Origin: CAITZA01 sp937915285
GTDB lineage: Bacteria; Desulfobacterota; Desulfomonilia; Desulfomonilales; Desulfomonilaceae
Direction of reading: 5' to 3'
Assembly (NCBI GenBank): GCA_036821825.1
Contig: DAISIV010000010.1
Coordinates: 1-64,000, forward strand
Length of the DNA: 64,000 nucleotides
The position numbers and the translations under genes are program-made. Of the stretch, positions 24,820 to 33,879 are shown one piece after another. The number at the start of each line of letters is the position of its first letter. Position 1 is the first letter of the stretch. The notes beneath the pieces are model-generated. The model saw only the letters and a list, made by a program, of their open reading frames with translations. It did no database searches and was not told where the DNA came from.

Positions 24820-25938
24820 TCAGGGTTTGAGTTCCTTTACTTTGTCGGCGACTATTTTTATCTGTTCCTCTGTAAGCGGCAGACCGGAGGGCAGGTAGAG
24901 CCCTGTATTCCACAAATTCACTGACACAGGATAGGCGCCATTGACATCTGGGAACCTGGGATCAGCTCCCTTATAGGCCGGCTGCAACGACATCGGACAG
25001 AAAAAGGACCTCGTGTCCACACCTTTATCCTTGAGTTTCGTCATGACCTCGTCCTTGGTCATGCCAAGACTTGGCTTGATGACTATGCCGTACATCCAGT
25101 AAACGTTCTTGGCCCACGGTTCCTCAACAGGAAGTGTAGCATGATCCCAGTCGGACAGAAGTTCATTGTATTTCTGGCCTATCCATCTCTTTTTCTGTAC
25201 CTTTTGCTCTACCATTTCCGTCTGGGCCAATCCTATTGCCGCCTGAACATTTGTGAGACGATAGTTGAATCCGACGACCTGATGCACAAATCGCGGCTCT
25301 CCGAATCCTTGATTACAGAGCAGCTTCATTCTAGCGGCGAGACGGTCATCTTTGCATACACACATACCACCCTCGCCGGTAGTCAGTATTTTGTTACCGT
25401 AAAAACTGAAACAGGCCACATCGCTCAGCGCCCCTACCCTTACCCCGTTGACTTCAGCCCCATGAGCCTCGGCGCAGTCCTCAATCACATACAGATTGTG
25501 GCGTTTGGCTATTTCATTGATCTTTACCATATCGCAGGGATGTCCATACATGTGGACAGCCATGATGGCCTTGGTTCGCGGGGTTATTTTTTCCTCTATC
25601 TTCGATGGGTCAATACACCAGGTCCGTTCATCGACATCGACCAGAACCGGTTTGGCGCCCGCCAGTATGACCATGTTTGCCGATACAATGAGTGTAAAAT
25701 CCGGAATTATGACTTCATCCCCATGACCTATCCCGAGGGCCACCAGGGCGAGGTGTATGGCAGTAGTTCCGCTGCTGCAGGCGATACCGTGGGGAACTCC
25801 GCAGTACTCGCTGAACTTGTCCTCAAACATCGTTATGAACTTGCCGGCGGATGAGATCCAGCTCGTTTCTATACAATCACGAACATACTCCATCTCACGC
25901 CCGTCTAAAGCCGGCTCGCAAACAGGTATCATTTCCAT
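24820..25938 (-). CDS. DegT/DnrJ/EryC1/StrS-family PLP aminotransferase
   Basis: A 372-residue PLP enzyme: ACSSGTTAIHLAL, EDCAEAHGAEVNG (PLP aspartate) and FSFYGNKILTTGEGG with the Schiff-base lysine in GNK. It converts a nucleotide ketosugar to an aminosugar, as perosamine- and QuiNAc4N-type synthases do. It is separated by 113 bases from the glycosyltransferase gene downstream and read in the same direction. The exact sugar cannot be told. Confidence 0.85.
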   Translation of the reverse strand: MEMIPVCEPALDGREMEYVRDCIETSWISSAGKFITMFEDKFSEYCGVPHGIACSSGTTAIHLALVALGIGHGDEVIIPDFTLIVSANMVILAGAKPVLVDVDERTWCIDPSKIEEKITPRTKAIMAVHMYGHPCDMVKINEIAKRHNLYVIEDCAEAHGAEVNGVRVGALSDVACFSFYGNKILTTGEGGMCVCKDDRLAARMKLLCNQGFGEPRFVHQVVGFNYRLTNVQAAIGLAQTEMVEQKVQKKRWIGQKYNELLSDWDHATLPVEEPWAKNVYWMYGIVIKPSLGMTKDEVMTKLKDKGVDTRSFFCPMSLQPAYKGADPRFPDVNGAYPVSVNLWNTGLYLPSGLPLTEEQIKIVADKVKELKP

Positions 25939-26293
25939 TCTCCGTTAAGATTTCAAATATGTCGGAATTTTAGCATCGCAGACGCTACCGATATAGTCAT
26001 GATTTAAGTAAAACTTATAACATTTATAACGACTTGATTTTAAGGTCAAGAAAATATCGGCGGATTGGTCTAGGGACCGTCGCTGAGTTGCTTCATTAAG
26101 CTGTCAATTCTGGGAGTTGTTTCGATGGGTATTCTGAATCTGGATTCAGTTTGCCGATTACGGTTCATTGGTTTTGCCTTCATGAGATGCCTGATTACAG
26201 CGAATCTCTCAAATGTTTGAATGATTGACTATGCAGTGAACCGTTTGTTCCCCCAGATAAAAATAAATTTCTGGCACGTAAAATCAATACGGA
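25939..26293. other. Intergenic region, nothing recognised
   Basis: A 355-base stretch between two minus-strand genes. No RNA gene, terminator or credible ORF was recognised. It should contain the promoter of the aminotransferase-led glycan block. Confidence 0.3.
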
Positions 26294-27613
26294 TTACTTA
26301 ACCTTAAGCCATAGCAGCTTGGCCACGCCGGGCCCAGGATTTATCCACTGTGTCGGCATTTCGGAAGTCAGGAAAACCACATCGCCAGCCTTCAGGTTGT
26401 AAACTGTCTTATCCAGAGCCATTTTTAGCTTTCCGCTCAGCAGATACCCGAATTCCTCACCTTTGTGAATGAAGAAATGGGATGGTAGCTTGGCGTCTGC
26501 TGACAGCTCGATGAGGTAAGGTTCGGTCTGAGCGTCGAAGTCGACGGGGATCAGCAAGTTAGCGACCATGGCGCCTTCCGGCATGTCCGGCAGTTTTATT
26601 TCGGAGGACTCATTTGAAGAAAACACTACCCTGCGCGCCAGATTCATTTTTTCTTGGAAAAACGAACTCACATCCACGGAAAGCACTTCTGCCATTTTGA
26701 GCAAGGCGGGCAGGGAAGGATAGATGAGATTGCTTTCGATTTGCGATATGGTACTTGGGGTTACACCGACCAATTTGGCCAGCTCGGTTTGAGACAAACC
26801 TCTCTTTGTCCTGACCTCCCTGAGCCTTGCTCCAAGTTCTATACCTCTGGTGGACTTACGTTCTTCCTCGAAGCTTATGTTTAGATCCTTCGTCCAATAA
26901 TTGTAAGGCTTTTGAAGGTTATCCATGCCTCTACCTTCAGCCTTGAGGATTGCCAGGGACGTAGATCCCCTCTTGACAGATAATTCTATGGCTACTTGGG
27001 CGATCTGGTTTATTTGGGCCCTGAGACGTGAGGAATGCGCGTTTTTCTCCATGATCCAGTATGCCACTGCATTGAGTTCATACAATCTCGGGCAGGAATG
27101 CGTATAAAATTTTAGAATACTGTCTTCCCCACCCCATAGGTCCTGCATTCCGGTGATACTCTCGAATACGAAACGCACGTCCTCCGTCATACCGGAATGG
27201 ATTCCATAGAGGGCGTCCATTACGTGAGTGGGCTGGCGCGGTTCATCAACCCTGATAATCCTGCAAGGCCACTCCGTCTTGTTTTCATAATAGAATCGAA
27301 GAAATACATCTGACCCTGCGCCTTTGCCCCAGGTGAAGCAATCCAGTATCGTCAACATGGGGTTCTCTGTCAGTGAGCCGAGCTTGTCCAACAGATTGCG
27401 AGGCGACCTATCGAAACTGACGTATATGACAGGTTTATTCTGGGACTGCGAAGCCTGAATAAGATTCAAACAGAACACTGAGGCCAAACTTCCCGAATCA
27501 TCATGCCAGACCACATTGTCGCCAATGAACAATCCACCTAAGAGCCTGTCGAGTTGACTGACTCCGGAAGCGACTCTATGTCTACCAAATTGGCTCGTAA
27601 TCATACTGTTCAC
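26294..27613 (-). CDS. Regulator fusing KaiC-like domain, XRE HTH and cupin
   Basis: A 439-residue protein in three parts. Residues 10-240 resemble a RecA/KaiC/RAD55-like ATPase (GVSQLDRLLGGLFIGDNVVW, KPVIYVSFDRSPRNLL, DVRFVFESITGMQDL), but the P-loop place reads HDDSGSLASVF and lacks the GKT/S, so ATP binding is doubtful. Residues about 255-325 are an XRE helix-turn-helix (LGARLREVRTKRGLSQTELAKLVGVTPSTISQIES written in shorter pieces in the chain). Residues about 365-439 are a cupin with HKGEEFGYLLSGKL. HTH-cupin regulators sense small ligands; the additional RecA-like part suggests oligomerisation or a second input. Confidence 0.75.
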   Translation of the reverse strand: MNSMITSQFGRHRVASGVSQLDRLLGGLFIGDNVVWHDDSGSLASVFCLNLIQASQSQNKPVIYVSFDRSPRNLLDKLGSLTENPMLTILDCFTWGKGAGSDVFLRFYYENKTEWPCRIIRVDEPRQPTHVMDALYGIHSGMTEDVRFVFESITGMQDLWGGEDSILKFYTHSCPRLYELNAVAYWIMEKNAHSSRLRAQINQIAQVAIELSVKRGSTSLAILKAEGRGMDNLQKPYNYWTKDLNISFEEERKSTRGIELGARLREVRTKRGLSQTELAKLVGVTPSTISQIESNLIYPSLPALLKMAEVLSVDVSSFFQEKMNLARRVVFSSNESSEIKLPDMPEGAMVANLLIPVDFDAQTEPYLIELSADAKLPSHFFIHKGEEFGYLLSGKLKMALDKTVYNLKAGDVVFLTSEMPTQWINPGPGVAKLLWLKVK

Positions 27614-27919
27614 CTGTCAGGAAATAGGGTTGTGTAAAAGAGTTATAATCAGTCAAAAAGACCTGGAATGTCAAGGAACTGGTTGGCAAGATAAAATGGT
27701 TAATGTCGAATTACGGTCTGCAACCAACAGATTGTGGAATGACATGAACATTTTTCGAGGCCTGAAGGGGTCTCTGAAAAGTCATGCATTGATTGCTAAG
27801 CGCTGCCAATAGATATACATTTTGAGAACAGATTGTGGTCATAGTGAGATCAAAAAAGATCCAATGGCCACAATTTCTTAGTGACCGAAAGCAGATTCGA
27901 TGGAAAAGGAGCTTGAACA
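27614..27919. other. Divergent intergenic region, nothing recognised
   Basis: About 305 bases between the minus-strand KaiC/XRE/cupin regulator and the plus-strand aminopeptidase. It must carry both promoters, and the regulator might control the aminopeptidase-radical SAM pair from here. No clear palindrome was identified by eye. Confidence 0.3.
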
Positions 27920-30562
27920 TTGCCTAATCTCTTCAAATATACACCTTCCGATTTTGCTCCCCTAAAAGTGAAATTGGATAACCTGACCCTGCACATAAAT
28001 TTTATGGACAAATTTGTCGAGGTGTCCAACACCTTGGAATTTACTGCGCTGGAGGACTTACGCTTTGTGGCGCTGGACGCGCGTGAACTCCAGATCCTCT
28101 CTGTGAACTGGCTGACATCAGATGAACCGGTTGAGGCGGACTACGGTTATGATAAATCGAGTAACAGGCTTGTCGTTGAAACTCCGCATCCGGTTCGCGC
28201 TGGCACAAAACTTAAACTCAGGACAATTTCCCGTTGTATCGCGTCCGAAAACATTCTTGAGGGTATTTACAGAGATGTGACTCCGGATGGATGTCCCCAG
28301 CAATACATGTCCCAATGTCAGCAGTGGGGCTTTCAGAGGATCGCTCCTATTTTTGACGACTGCCGGGCAAAGTGTTCAATGACTACCACCATAGAGGCTG
28401 ACGCCCGTTATACACACCTCATCTCCAACGGTAACATCTGCAAGCGATCCAACCCCGAAGGCAAGCCAGTAATCCTGGAAAGTGACCCGACTCGCCAGAC
28501 GATAACTTATGTGAATCCGGTCCCGATGGCGCCTTATCTTTTCATAATTTGCGTCGGCACGTGGGACACGCTGGTTGACGAGGTAGTTTACGATAGTGGC
28601 AGGGTAGTCAGACTCGAGTATTTAACTCCACCGGGAAGGGTCCATGAGGCTTCGATTCCGATGGCCATACTCAAACAGTCCGTGCTTTGGATCAAGAAGA
28701 CCCAGGATTACGAATACACCGGTGACACTTACAGAACCATCTGCATGACAAAATCCAATTTCGGGGGCATGGAAAACGTTGGAAACACTACCATAGTCAC
28801 TGACGCGGCGCTAATTCATGAACACACGCTCGATACCGGACTCATGTACGCGCATGCAGTGATCGTCCATGAATTCGAGCACAATCAATGCGGCAGCGAA
28901 ACAACCATGGATTCACCATTCGACGTCTGGTTGAACGAAGCCTATACCGTTGATGTTGAACGCAGCTTCATGGGTGACGTCTTTGACAGAAGTTTTACCA
29001 GACTCAATCAGGTTGACTCAATCAGGCACCCACTGCTCGGCCCACTTGCCATAGAAGACACAGGAAAAGCCGGAAAGATTGTCCGCGACGGATTCAATGA
29101 CCCGGATGAACTCATTGATGGAGTGACATACGTCAAGGCCGCCGAGGTCATCAGGATGCTCAGGCTGATAGTTGGCCATGACCGATTCAGGATGGGGAAG
29201 GATCTTTATTTCAGTCGCTTCAGGCATTCCAACGCCACAACGCAGGACTTTTTCGACTGTTTTGAAGAGGTGTCATCGCGATCGCTCAGCCAATTCAAAG
29301 ATGGATGGCTCTATAGAATCGGATACCCCAAGGTCACTGCCCAGACACAGTACAAACCCGAGACTGAAGAATATGAGATAATATTCACCCAGCAGGTTGA
29401 CAAAGCCGCAGCGCCTTTCCACATTCCGATTCAACTGGCGCTGGTGGACAAATATGGCGGGCTGATTCCTCACACAGAGAGAACTGTAGAACTTGAAGAC
29501 GAAAGCGCCATCATACGGCTGCAAAACATAAGTGAAAAACCGGCGTTCGCATCGCTAAACAGGGGGTATTCGTTCTACGGTTCATTTTCACACATTGGGG
29601 TAACCCACGAGGAATTGTCATTTCAGGCCAAACATGATTCTGATTCTTTCAACCGGGTCGAGGCGATGCGATCTCTCACTGACAAAGAGAGGGTAGCCAT
29701 CCTTGAGAACGCAGAACATTCCATTGACCCTGAATGGCTTGATCTCTATGGGGAATTACTCGAAGAAACGAGAGTAGGCTCGTCTTTAAAGGCGTTTCTC
29801 ATCAAGATAGATGAACAACCGTTAAACAGAAGTTACGTGACGTGGTATCCGGAGCTGGTTGTAGCCAAAGAAAGGCTAATGTTGGCCATAAATGACAGGT
29901 ATCGAACCAGACTTATTGAGCTGTTCCTAAGCCTTGACACCTATGGGCGCAAGCATGACCCGAAGGACGGGATCGAAGACAGGGTTCTCAAACAGGTACT
30001 GCTCGAACTTATTACGGTGGTAGATTCCGAAGAGTCTCACGAGATCATATTTGAGCATTTTCGAAAGGCCACAACTGCTACAGACAGGGTAGCGGCCCTG
30101 GGCGCGCTCAACAGGAGTTCCTCAACACACAGACACGCTGTGCTCGAACAGACCTATCAAGACTGGAAGGGTCACTTGAGCGCATATGCCAATTATCTCA
30201 GGGTTGTGTCATCGGGCACACGGGAAGACGTTTTTGCGATGATAGAAGCTGAAAAATCTCGGCCGGGCTTTGATGTCACAAACCCAACATGGTCTAGAGC
30301 GTTATTCATTCCCATGGCCATGAATAATAAGAAGGTTTGGACGGAAGAAGGGATTGAATGGACAGTCAGGACTGTCACGGAATTGGCTCCGGTTAACACT
30401 TTCGTTGCGTCTCTTCTCCTGAATGTATTCCAGCATGTCCAGAAAATGAGGCCGCAACTCAGGGAAAGGGTAATCCCGGCTCTAGAGAAAATAGCGGCTT
30501 CTGTAAACGACAACGTAAGCCCCACTGTCCACCGACAGGCGTTAAATTATCTAAGGTCCTAA
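27920..30562 (+). CDS. M1-family zinc aminopeptidase
   Basis: An 880-residue aminopeptidase of PepN size. The exopeptidase motif appears as GGMEN (282-286) and the zinc site as HEFEH (His317, Glu318, His321) with the third ligand Glu340 after 18 residues. A beta-rich N-terminal domain precedes it and a helical HEAT-like C-terminal domain follows. It removes N-terminal residues from peptides, probably in the cytosol as no signal peptide is seen. TTG start behind AAAAGGAG. The radical SAM/ArsM gene follows after only 15 bases, so the two are likely co-transcribed. Confidence 0.9.
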   Translation: MPNLFKYTPSDFAPLKVKLDNLTLHINFMDKFVEVSNTLEFTALEDLRFVALDARELQILSVNWLTSDEPVEADYGYDKSSNRLVVETPHPVRAGTKLKLRTISRCIASENILEGIYRDVTPDGCPQQYMSQCQQWGFQRIAPIFDDCRAKCSMTTTIEADARYTHLISNGNICKRSNPEGKPVILESDPTRQTITYVNPVPMAPYLFIICVGTWDTLVDEVVYDSGRVVRLEYLTPPGRVHEASIPMAILKQSVLWIKKTQDYEYTGDTYRTICMTKSNFGGMENVGNTTIVTDAALIHEHTLDTGLMYAHAVIVHEFEHNQCGSETTMDSPFDVWLNEAYTVDVERSFMGDVFDRSFTRLNQVDSIRHPLLGPLAIEDTGKAGKIVRDGFNDPDELIDGVTYVKAAEVIRMLRLIVGHDRFRMGKDLYFSRFRHSNATTQDFFDCFEEVSSRSLSQFKDGWLYRIGYPKVTAQTQYKPETEEYEIIFTQQVDKAAAPFHIPIQLALVDKYGGLIPHTERTVELEDESAIIRLQNISEKPAFASLNRGYSFYGSFSHIGVTHEELSFQAKHDSDSFNRVEAMRSLTDKERVAILENAEHSIDPEWLDLYGELLEETRVGSSLKAFLIKIDEQPLNRSYVTWYPELVVAKERLMLAINDRYRTRLIELFLSLDTYGRKHDPKDGIEDRVLKQVLLELITVVDSEESHEIIFEHFRKATTATDRVAALGALNRSSSTHRHAVLEQTYQDWKGHLSAYANYLRVVSSGTREDVFAMIEAEKSRPGFDVTNPTWSRALFIPMAMNNKKVWTEEGIEWTVRTVTELAPVNTFVASLLLNVFQHVQKMRPQLRERVIPALEKIAASVNDNVSPTVHRQALNYLRS

Positions 30563-30577
30563 TATTTTCCGGGCTTT

Positions 30578-33500
30578 GTGGGGCTAGACTTGGAAGCGTC
30601 CACAATAGGGCTGTTTCGAGTAAGCGATGATTGGAGGAGGGGCCATTTGAGTCACAATTATTCTGTGTCACCATTTTCAGAGGAAAACCCGTCGGATGAA
30701 AAGGTTCTCCTCTGGGAAGAGGTGAACTTGCTGGACAGACATTTTTTTAGGACAACCAAATCCGGGATTAGCATATATGTTGACCCATTAACACCCTACT
30801 GGTTTGTTCCCTCTCCCTCTATGGACAGGATTTTGCGGGAAGGCTTCGCCAAAGGCCATGCGGCTGATTTGATCACGAGCCTGGATGAAGTCGAGGCGAG
30901 CTTGAGCAGGCTTTTTTCTCTGAGATCCTTCCTGTCTTCGATAAAGGCTCCGGAACCAAGGCCTTATTACGGCAGACATCATAAGCAACTGGATAAACTC
31001 CATGAGTTATGGTTTCACATCACTGACGAATGTAATCAACGATGCAGCCATTGTCTCTTTTCCGACAGAATAGGACAAAGCCTGCGGCTCGAACTGAACA
31101 CAATCAAGGCCACAGTTAAACATGCCTTGCCACTTGGGCTTGGTGTCGTTTTTTTGACGGGAGGGGAACCACTCACCCATCCTGACATTGCGAGCATCCT
31201 TGAATTTTTGCTCGATATTGAAAGCATGAGGGTCGGGGTGCTGACCAATGGCCTGCTCTATGAAAAATATTCAGACCGGTTCGATCGGCTTGACAAAGCC
31301 AGGCTCAGTTTTCAGATCAGCCTGGATGGCTCTGAAACGACTCATGACTCGGTCCGTGGTCGCGGTAGCTTTAGACTCGTCATGGATTCAGTTTCGAAAA
31401 TTATCCGGGGCGGTTTTGGATGCAGCCTGGCAATGTCGGTGAACAACGACAACTTTCATGCTCTGACTGATTTCATTAGAATCGCCAACCATGCAGGAGT
31501 GGGTAACGTCCATTTTCTGTGGCATTTAAGAGCTGGTGTTGGTCGCTCAATACTTCATCCGGAGGAACATCGACTCCTCGGATGTCTCTGCGATGCCATG
31601 GATCTGGCAGATGAACTGGAAGTAACAATTGACAATGTTGAGGCAATACGCTCTCAGGTATTTACTCATGTAGGCACGAGATTTGACCTCGGATCAGCAG
31701 GATGGGACTCTCTGGCAGTTGGACCGGACTCATGCGTCTACCCCTCACCTGCCACAGTTGGGATAAAACATTTATGCGCCGGTGAACTCAGGCAGGGACT
31801 TGAGGACATCTGGCGTGAGAGTCCTGTTTTCGGAAAAATAAGGTCTTTTTCCCTGGATCAGATCCCAGATGTTTCCCATGATCCGCTGCGCTTAATAACA
31901 GGTGGTGCGGACATGGACCAGATACTGATGAATTGTGACATCAACTGTTCGTCAATCCACCCTGAAGCGGATCCTTTTCACAGAATCCATGGAGAAATAG
32001 CCATCCGTGTCATAGGCAAGGAGGCTGAAAAATTAAGGACGCCAGCAAATAGCGGACTTCTGTTAAGAATGGGGGACATAATATACGACTGTCATGCAGA
32101 TCCCGATGTCAACTTTTGTCATTCTAACTGCCTTTTGACACTACCAGGGAACAGAGGCGGCGCTCTTGTGCGGTCTTTTTACGGACAAAGGGCCGATCAG
32201 CCTGATGAAACGATACTCAATCCAGTCCCACTGGCCGATTCTGATTCGGAACTTGTTCCTGAATTTGCAAGAAAGAGAATGTATGGATGCGGCAGTCCGG
32301 TGTCTCTGGCTGAGTTGCAAGAGGGCGAAACAGTGGTTGATTTGGGTTGCGGATCTGGAGTCGAGATTTTTATTGCTTGCCGCAAACTAGGTCCGGGTGG
32401 GCTGGCCGTGGGTGTTGATATGACGCCTCAAATGCTAAATCTTGCTGTGGCAGCCGCTCCGGAGGTTCAGAAGACCCTGGGGTTCGGCAATTCCCTCTTC
32501 CTGATGGGCATGCTCGAAGACATCCCTTTGCCCGACAACTTTGCTGACGTAGTGATATCAAACTGCGTAATAAACTTGACTGGAAACAAGCGAAAGGTTT
32601 TGTCAGAGGTTTTCCGGGTGCTCAGGCCCGGGGGCCGCATGGTGATTTCTGACGTGGTTTCTGACACAGAACCTCCCATCGAAATAAAAACAGATCCTCT
32701 TTTATCGGGGGAATGTCTTGGCGGGGCTTTGCGCCAGGAATACCTGTTCACGATGATCAAGGATGCCGGTTTCTGCAATTCGGGGATAATCTCCAGATTT
32801 CCATACAGGAACGTAATGGATCATCGTTTTTTTTCACTTACTTTTCGGGCCTTTAAGCCATCAAATCCCAAAACGGTGACTTTGATGTACAAGGGGCCGC
32901 TTGACTTCGTGGGTGTGAGTCAGAATCCTTTTCTTTTGCTAAACAAGGGGGAGGTCAGAGAAGTAGGCTATTATCTTGAGGGGAACAACGGTTCGTGGAC
33001 AGAAGCCGGCCTGGCGCAACTCGACAATACAGATTTTAGCGTTCTGGGTCAGGATGAATCCCTGACCTGCTCCTGCTGCGTAAACGATTCCACGGATACC
33101 CAACTTGCTGAAAGGCCCCTGCGCCTCTCAGGTTGCGTTATTTGTGGAAGTCAGATTGTCTATTCAGGGACTGCTTCACAGCGCAATTGTGAATTTTGCG
33201 GCGAACTTTTTTATTCTTTGAGCGCCTGTGAGCAGAATCATTTCGTGTGCGACAGTTGTCACAGCGCCAACCCTCTTACACGCATCAATGAATATTGCCT
33301 CGAGACCTCCGAGAAAGACATGATCGGACTCCTTAAGAACATAAGAAGAGTTTCATTTCCTCTTAATGGGCCAGAACATCACAGTCTCATACCTGCCATA
33401 ATCCTGACATCCTACAGAAATAGCGGAGGCATTCTGAGGACTGAAGACATGTTTGAGGCCATACGTCGCGGACAGACCGTCAAGGGGGGATCATGCGCTT

Positions 33501-33826
33501 CTTTAGGGGTTTGCGGGGCTGCTGCAGGGGTTGGCATAGCTTTTTCAATAATTCTTAATGCGACACCCTTGACGCCTCAGGAACGGCAATCCGTGATGAG
33601 AGCAGTATCTGAAGCCACAAATGCCACATCACTATTTGCAGCCGCTAGATGCTGTCAGCGCGAATGTTACAACTGCCTGCGCAAGGCTTCAGAACTTTCA
33701 GGATCCATTCTGGGCATTCACCTGCCTGCCGATCAGCGACTGGTTTGCTCGCAGAGTCTGATTCAGAAGGAGTGCATCAAGGAGTCCTGTGATCTTTACC
33801 CATCAAGGAATCGGCAAGCCATTTGA
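30578..33826 (+). CDS. Radical SAM/SPASM-ArsM methyltransferase-DUF5714-like triple fusion
   Basis: A 1082-residue chimera. Residues about 140-340 are a radical SAM barrel with CNQRCSHC (Cys152, 156, 159) and the TGGEPL motif at 194-199. Residues 380-520 add a SPASM-like set of cysteines (386, 400, 453, 457, 505, 514, 518). Residues 565-760 are a class I methyltransferase with motif I VVDLGCGSG; MYGCGSPV (Cys571), SNCVINLTGNK (Cys663) and GECLGGAL (Cys713) match the three arsenic-binding cysteines of ArsM/AS3MT. The C-terminus (830-1075) has CSCC, CVICG, CEFCG, CDSCH, GGSCASLGVCGAAAGVG and RCCQREC, like DUF5714. Arsenic methylation plus a radical step would suit organoarsenical synthesis; this is inference. 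GTG start with a weak ribosome site. Confidence 0.82.
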   Translation: MGLDLEASTIGLFRVSDDWRRGHLSHNYSVSPFSEENPSDEKVLLWEEVNLLDRHFFRTTKSGISIYVDPLTPYWFVPSPSMDRILREGFAKGHAADLITSLDEVEASLSRLFSLRSFLSSIKAPEPRPYYGRHHKQLDKLHELWFHITDECNQRCSHCLFSDRIGQSLRLELNTIKATVKHALPLGLGVVFLTGGEPLTHPDIASILEFLLDIESMRVGVLTNGLLYEKYSDRFDRLDKARLSFQISLDGSETTHDSVRGRGSFRLVMDSVSKIIRGGFGCSLAMSVNNDNFHALTDFIRIANHAGVGNVHFLWHLRAGVGRSILHPEEHRLLGCLCDAMDLADELEVTIDNVEAIRSQVFTHVGTRFDLGSAGWDSLAVGPDSCVYPSPATVGIKHLCAGELRQGLEDIWRESPVFGKIRSFSLDQIPDVSHDPLRLITGGADMDQILMNCDINCSSIHPEADPFHRIHGEIAIRVIGKEAEKLRTPANSGLLLRMGDIIYDCHADPDVNFCHSNCLLTLPGNRGGALVRSFYGQRADQPDETILNPVPLADSDSELVPEFARKRMYGCGSPVSLAELQEGETVVDLGCGSGVEIFIACRKLGPGGLAVGVDMTPQMLNLAVAAAPEVQKTLGFGNSLFLMGMLEDIPLPDNFADVVISNCVINLTGNKRKVLSEVFRVLRPGGRMVISDVVSDTEPPIEIKTDPLLSGECLGGALRQEYLFTMIKDAGFCNSGIISRFPYRNVMDHRFFSLTFRAFKPSNPKTVTLMYKGPLDFVGVSQNPFLLLNKGEVREVGYYLEGNNGSWTEAGLAQLDNTDFSVLGQDESLTCSCCVNDSTDTQLAERPLRLSGCVICGSQIVYSGTASQRNCEFCGELFYSLSACEQNHFVCDSCHSANPLTRINEYCLETSEKDMIGLLKNIRRVSFPLNGPEHHSLIPAIILTSYRNSGGILRTEDMFEAIRRGQTVKGGSCASLGVCGAAAGVGIAFSIILNATPLTPQERQSVMRAVSEATNATSLFAAARCCQRECYNCLRKASELSGSILGIHLPADQRLVCSQSLIQKECIKESCDLYPSRNRQAI

Positions 33827-33879
33827 GACGGGCCTTGGAATTGATCAGTTCCGTGACATGACTCTTATACAGAGGCCAA

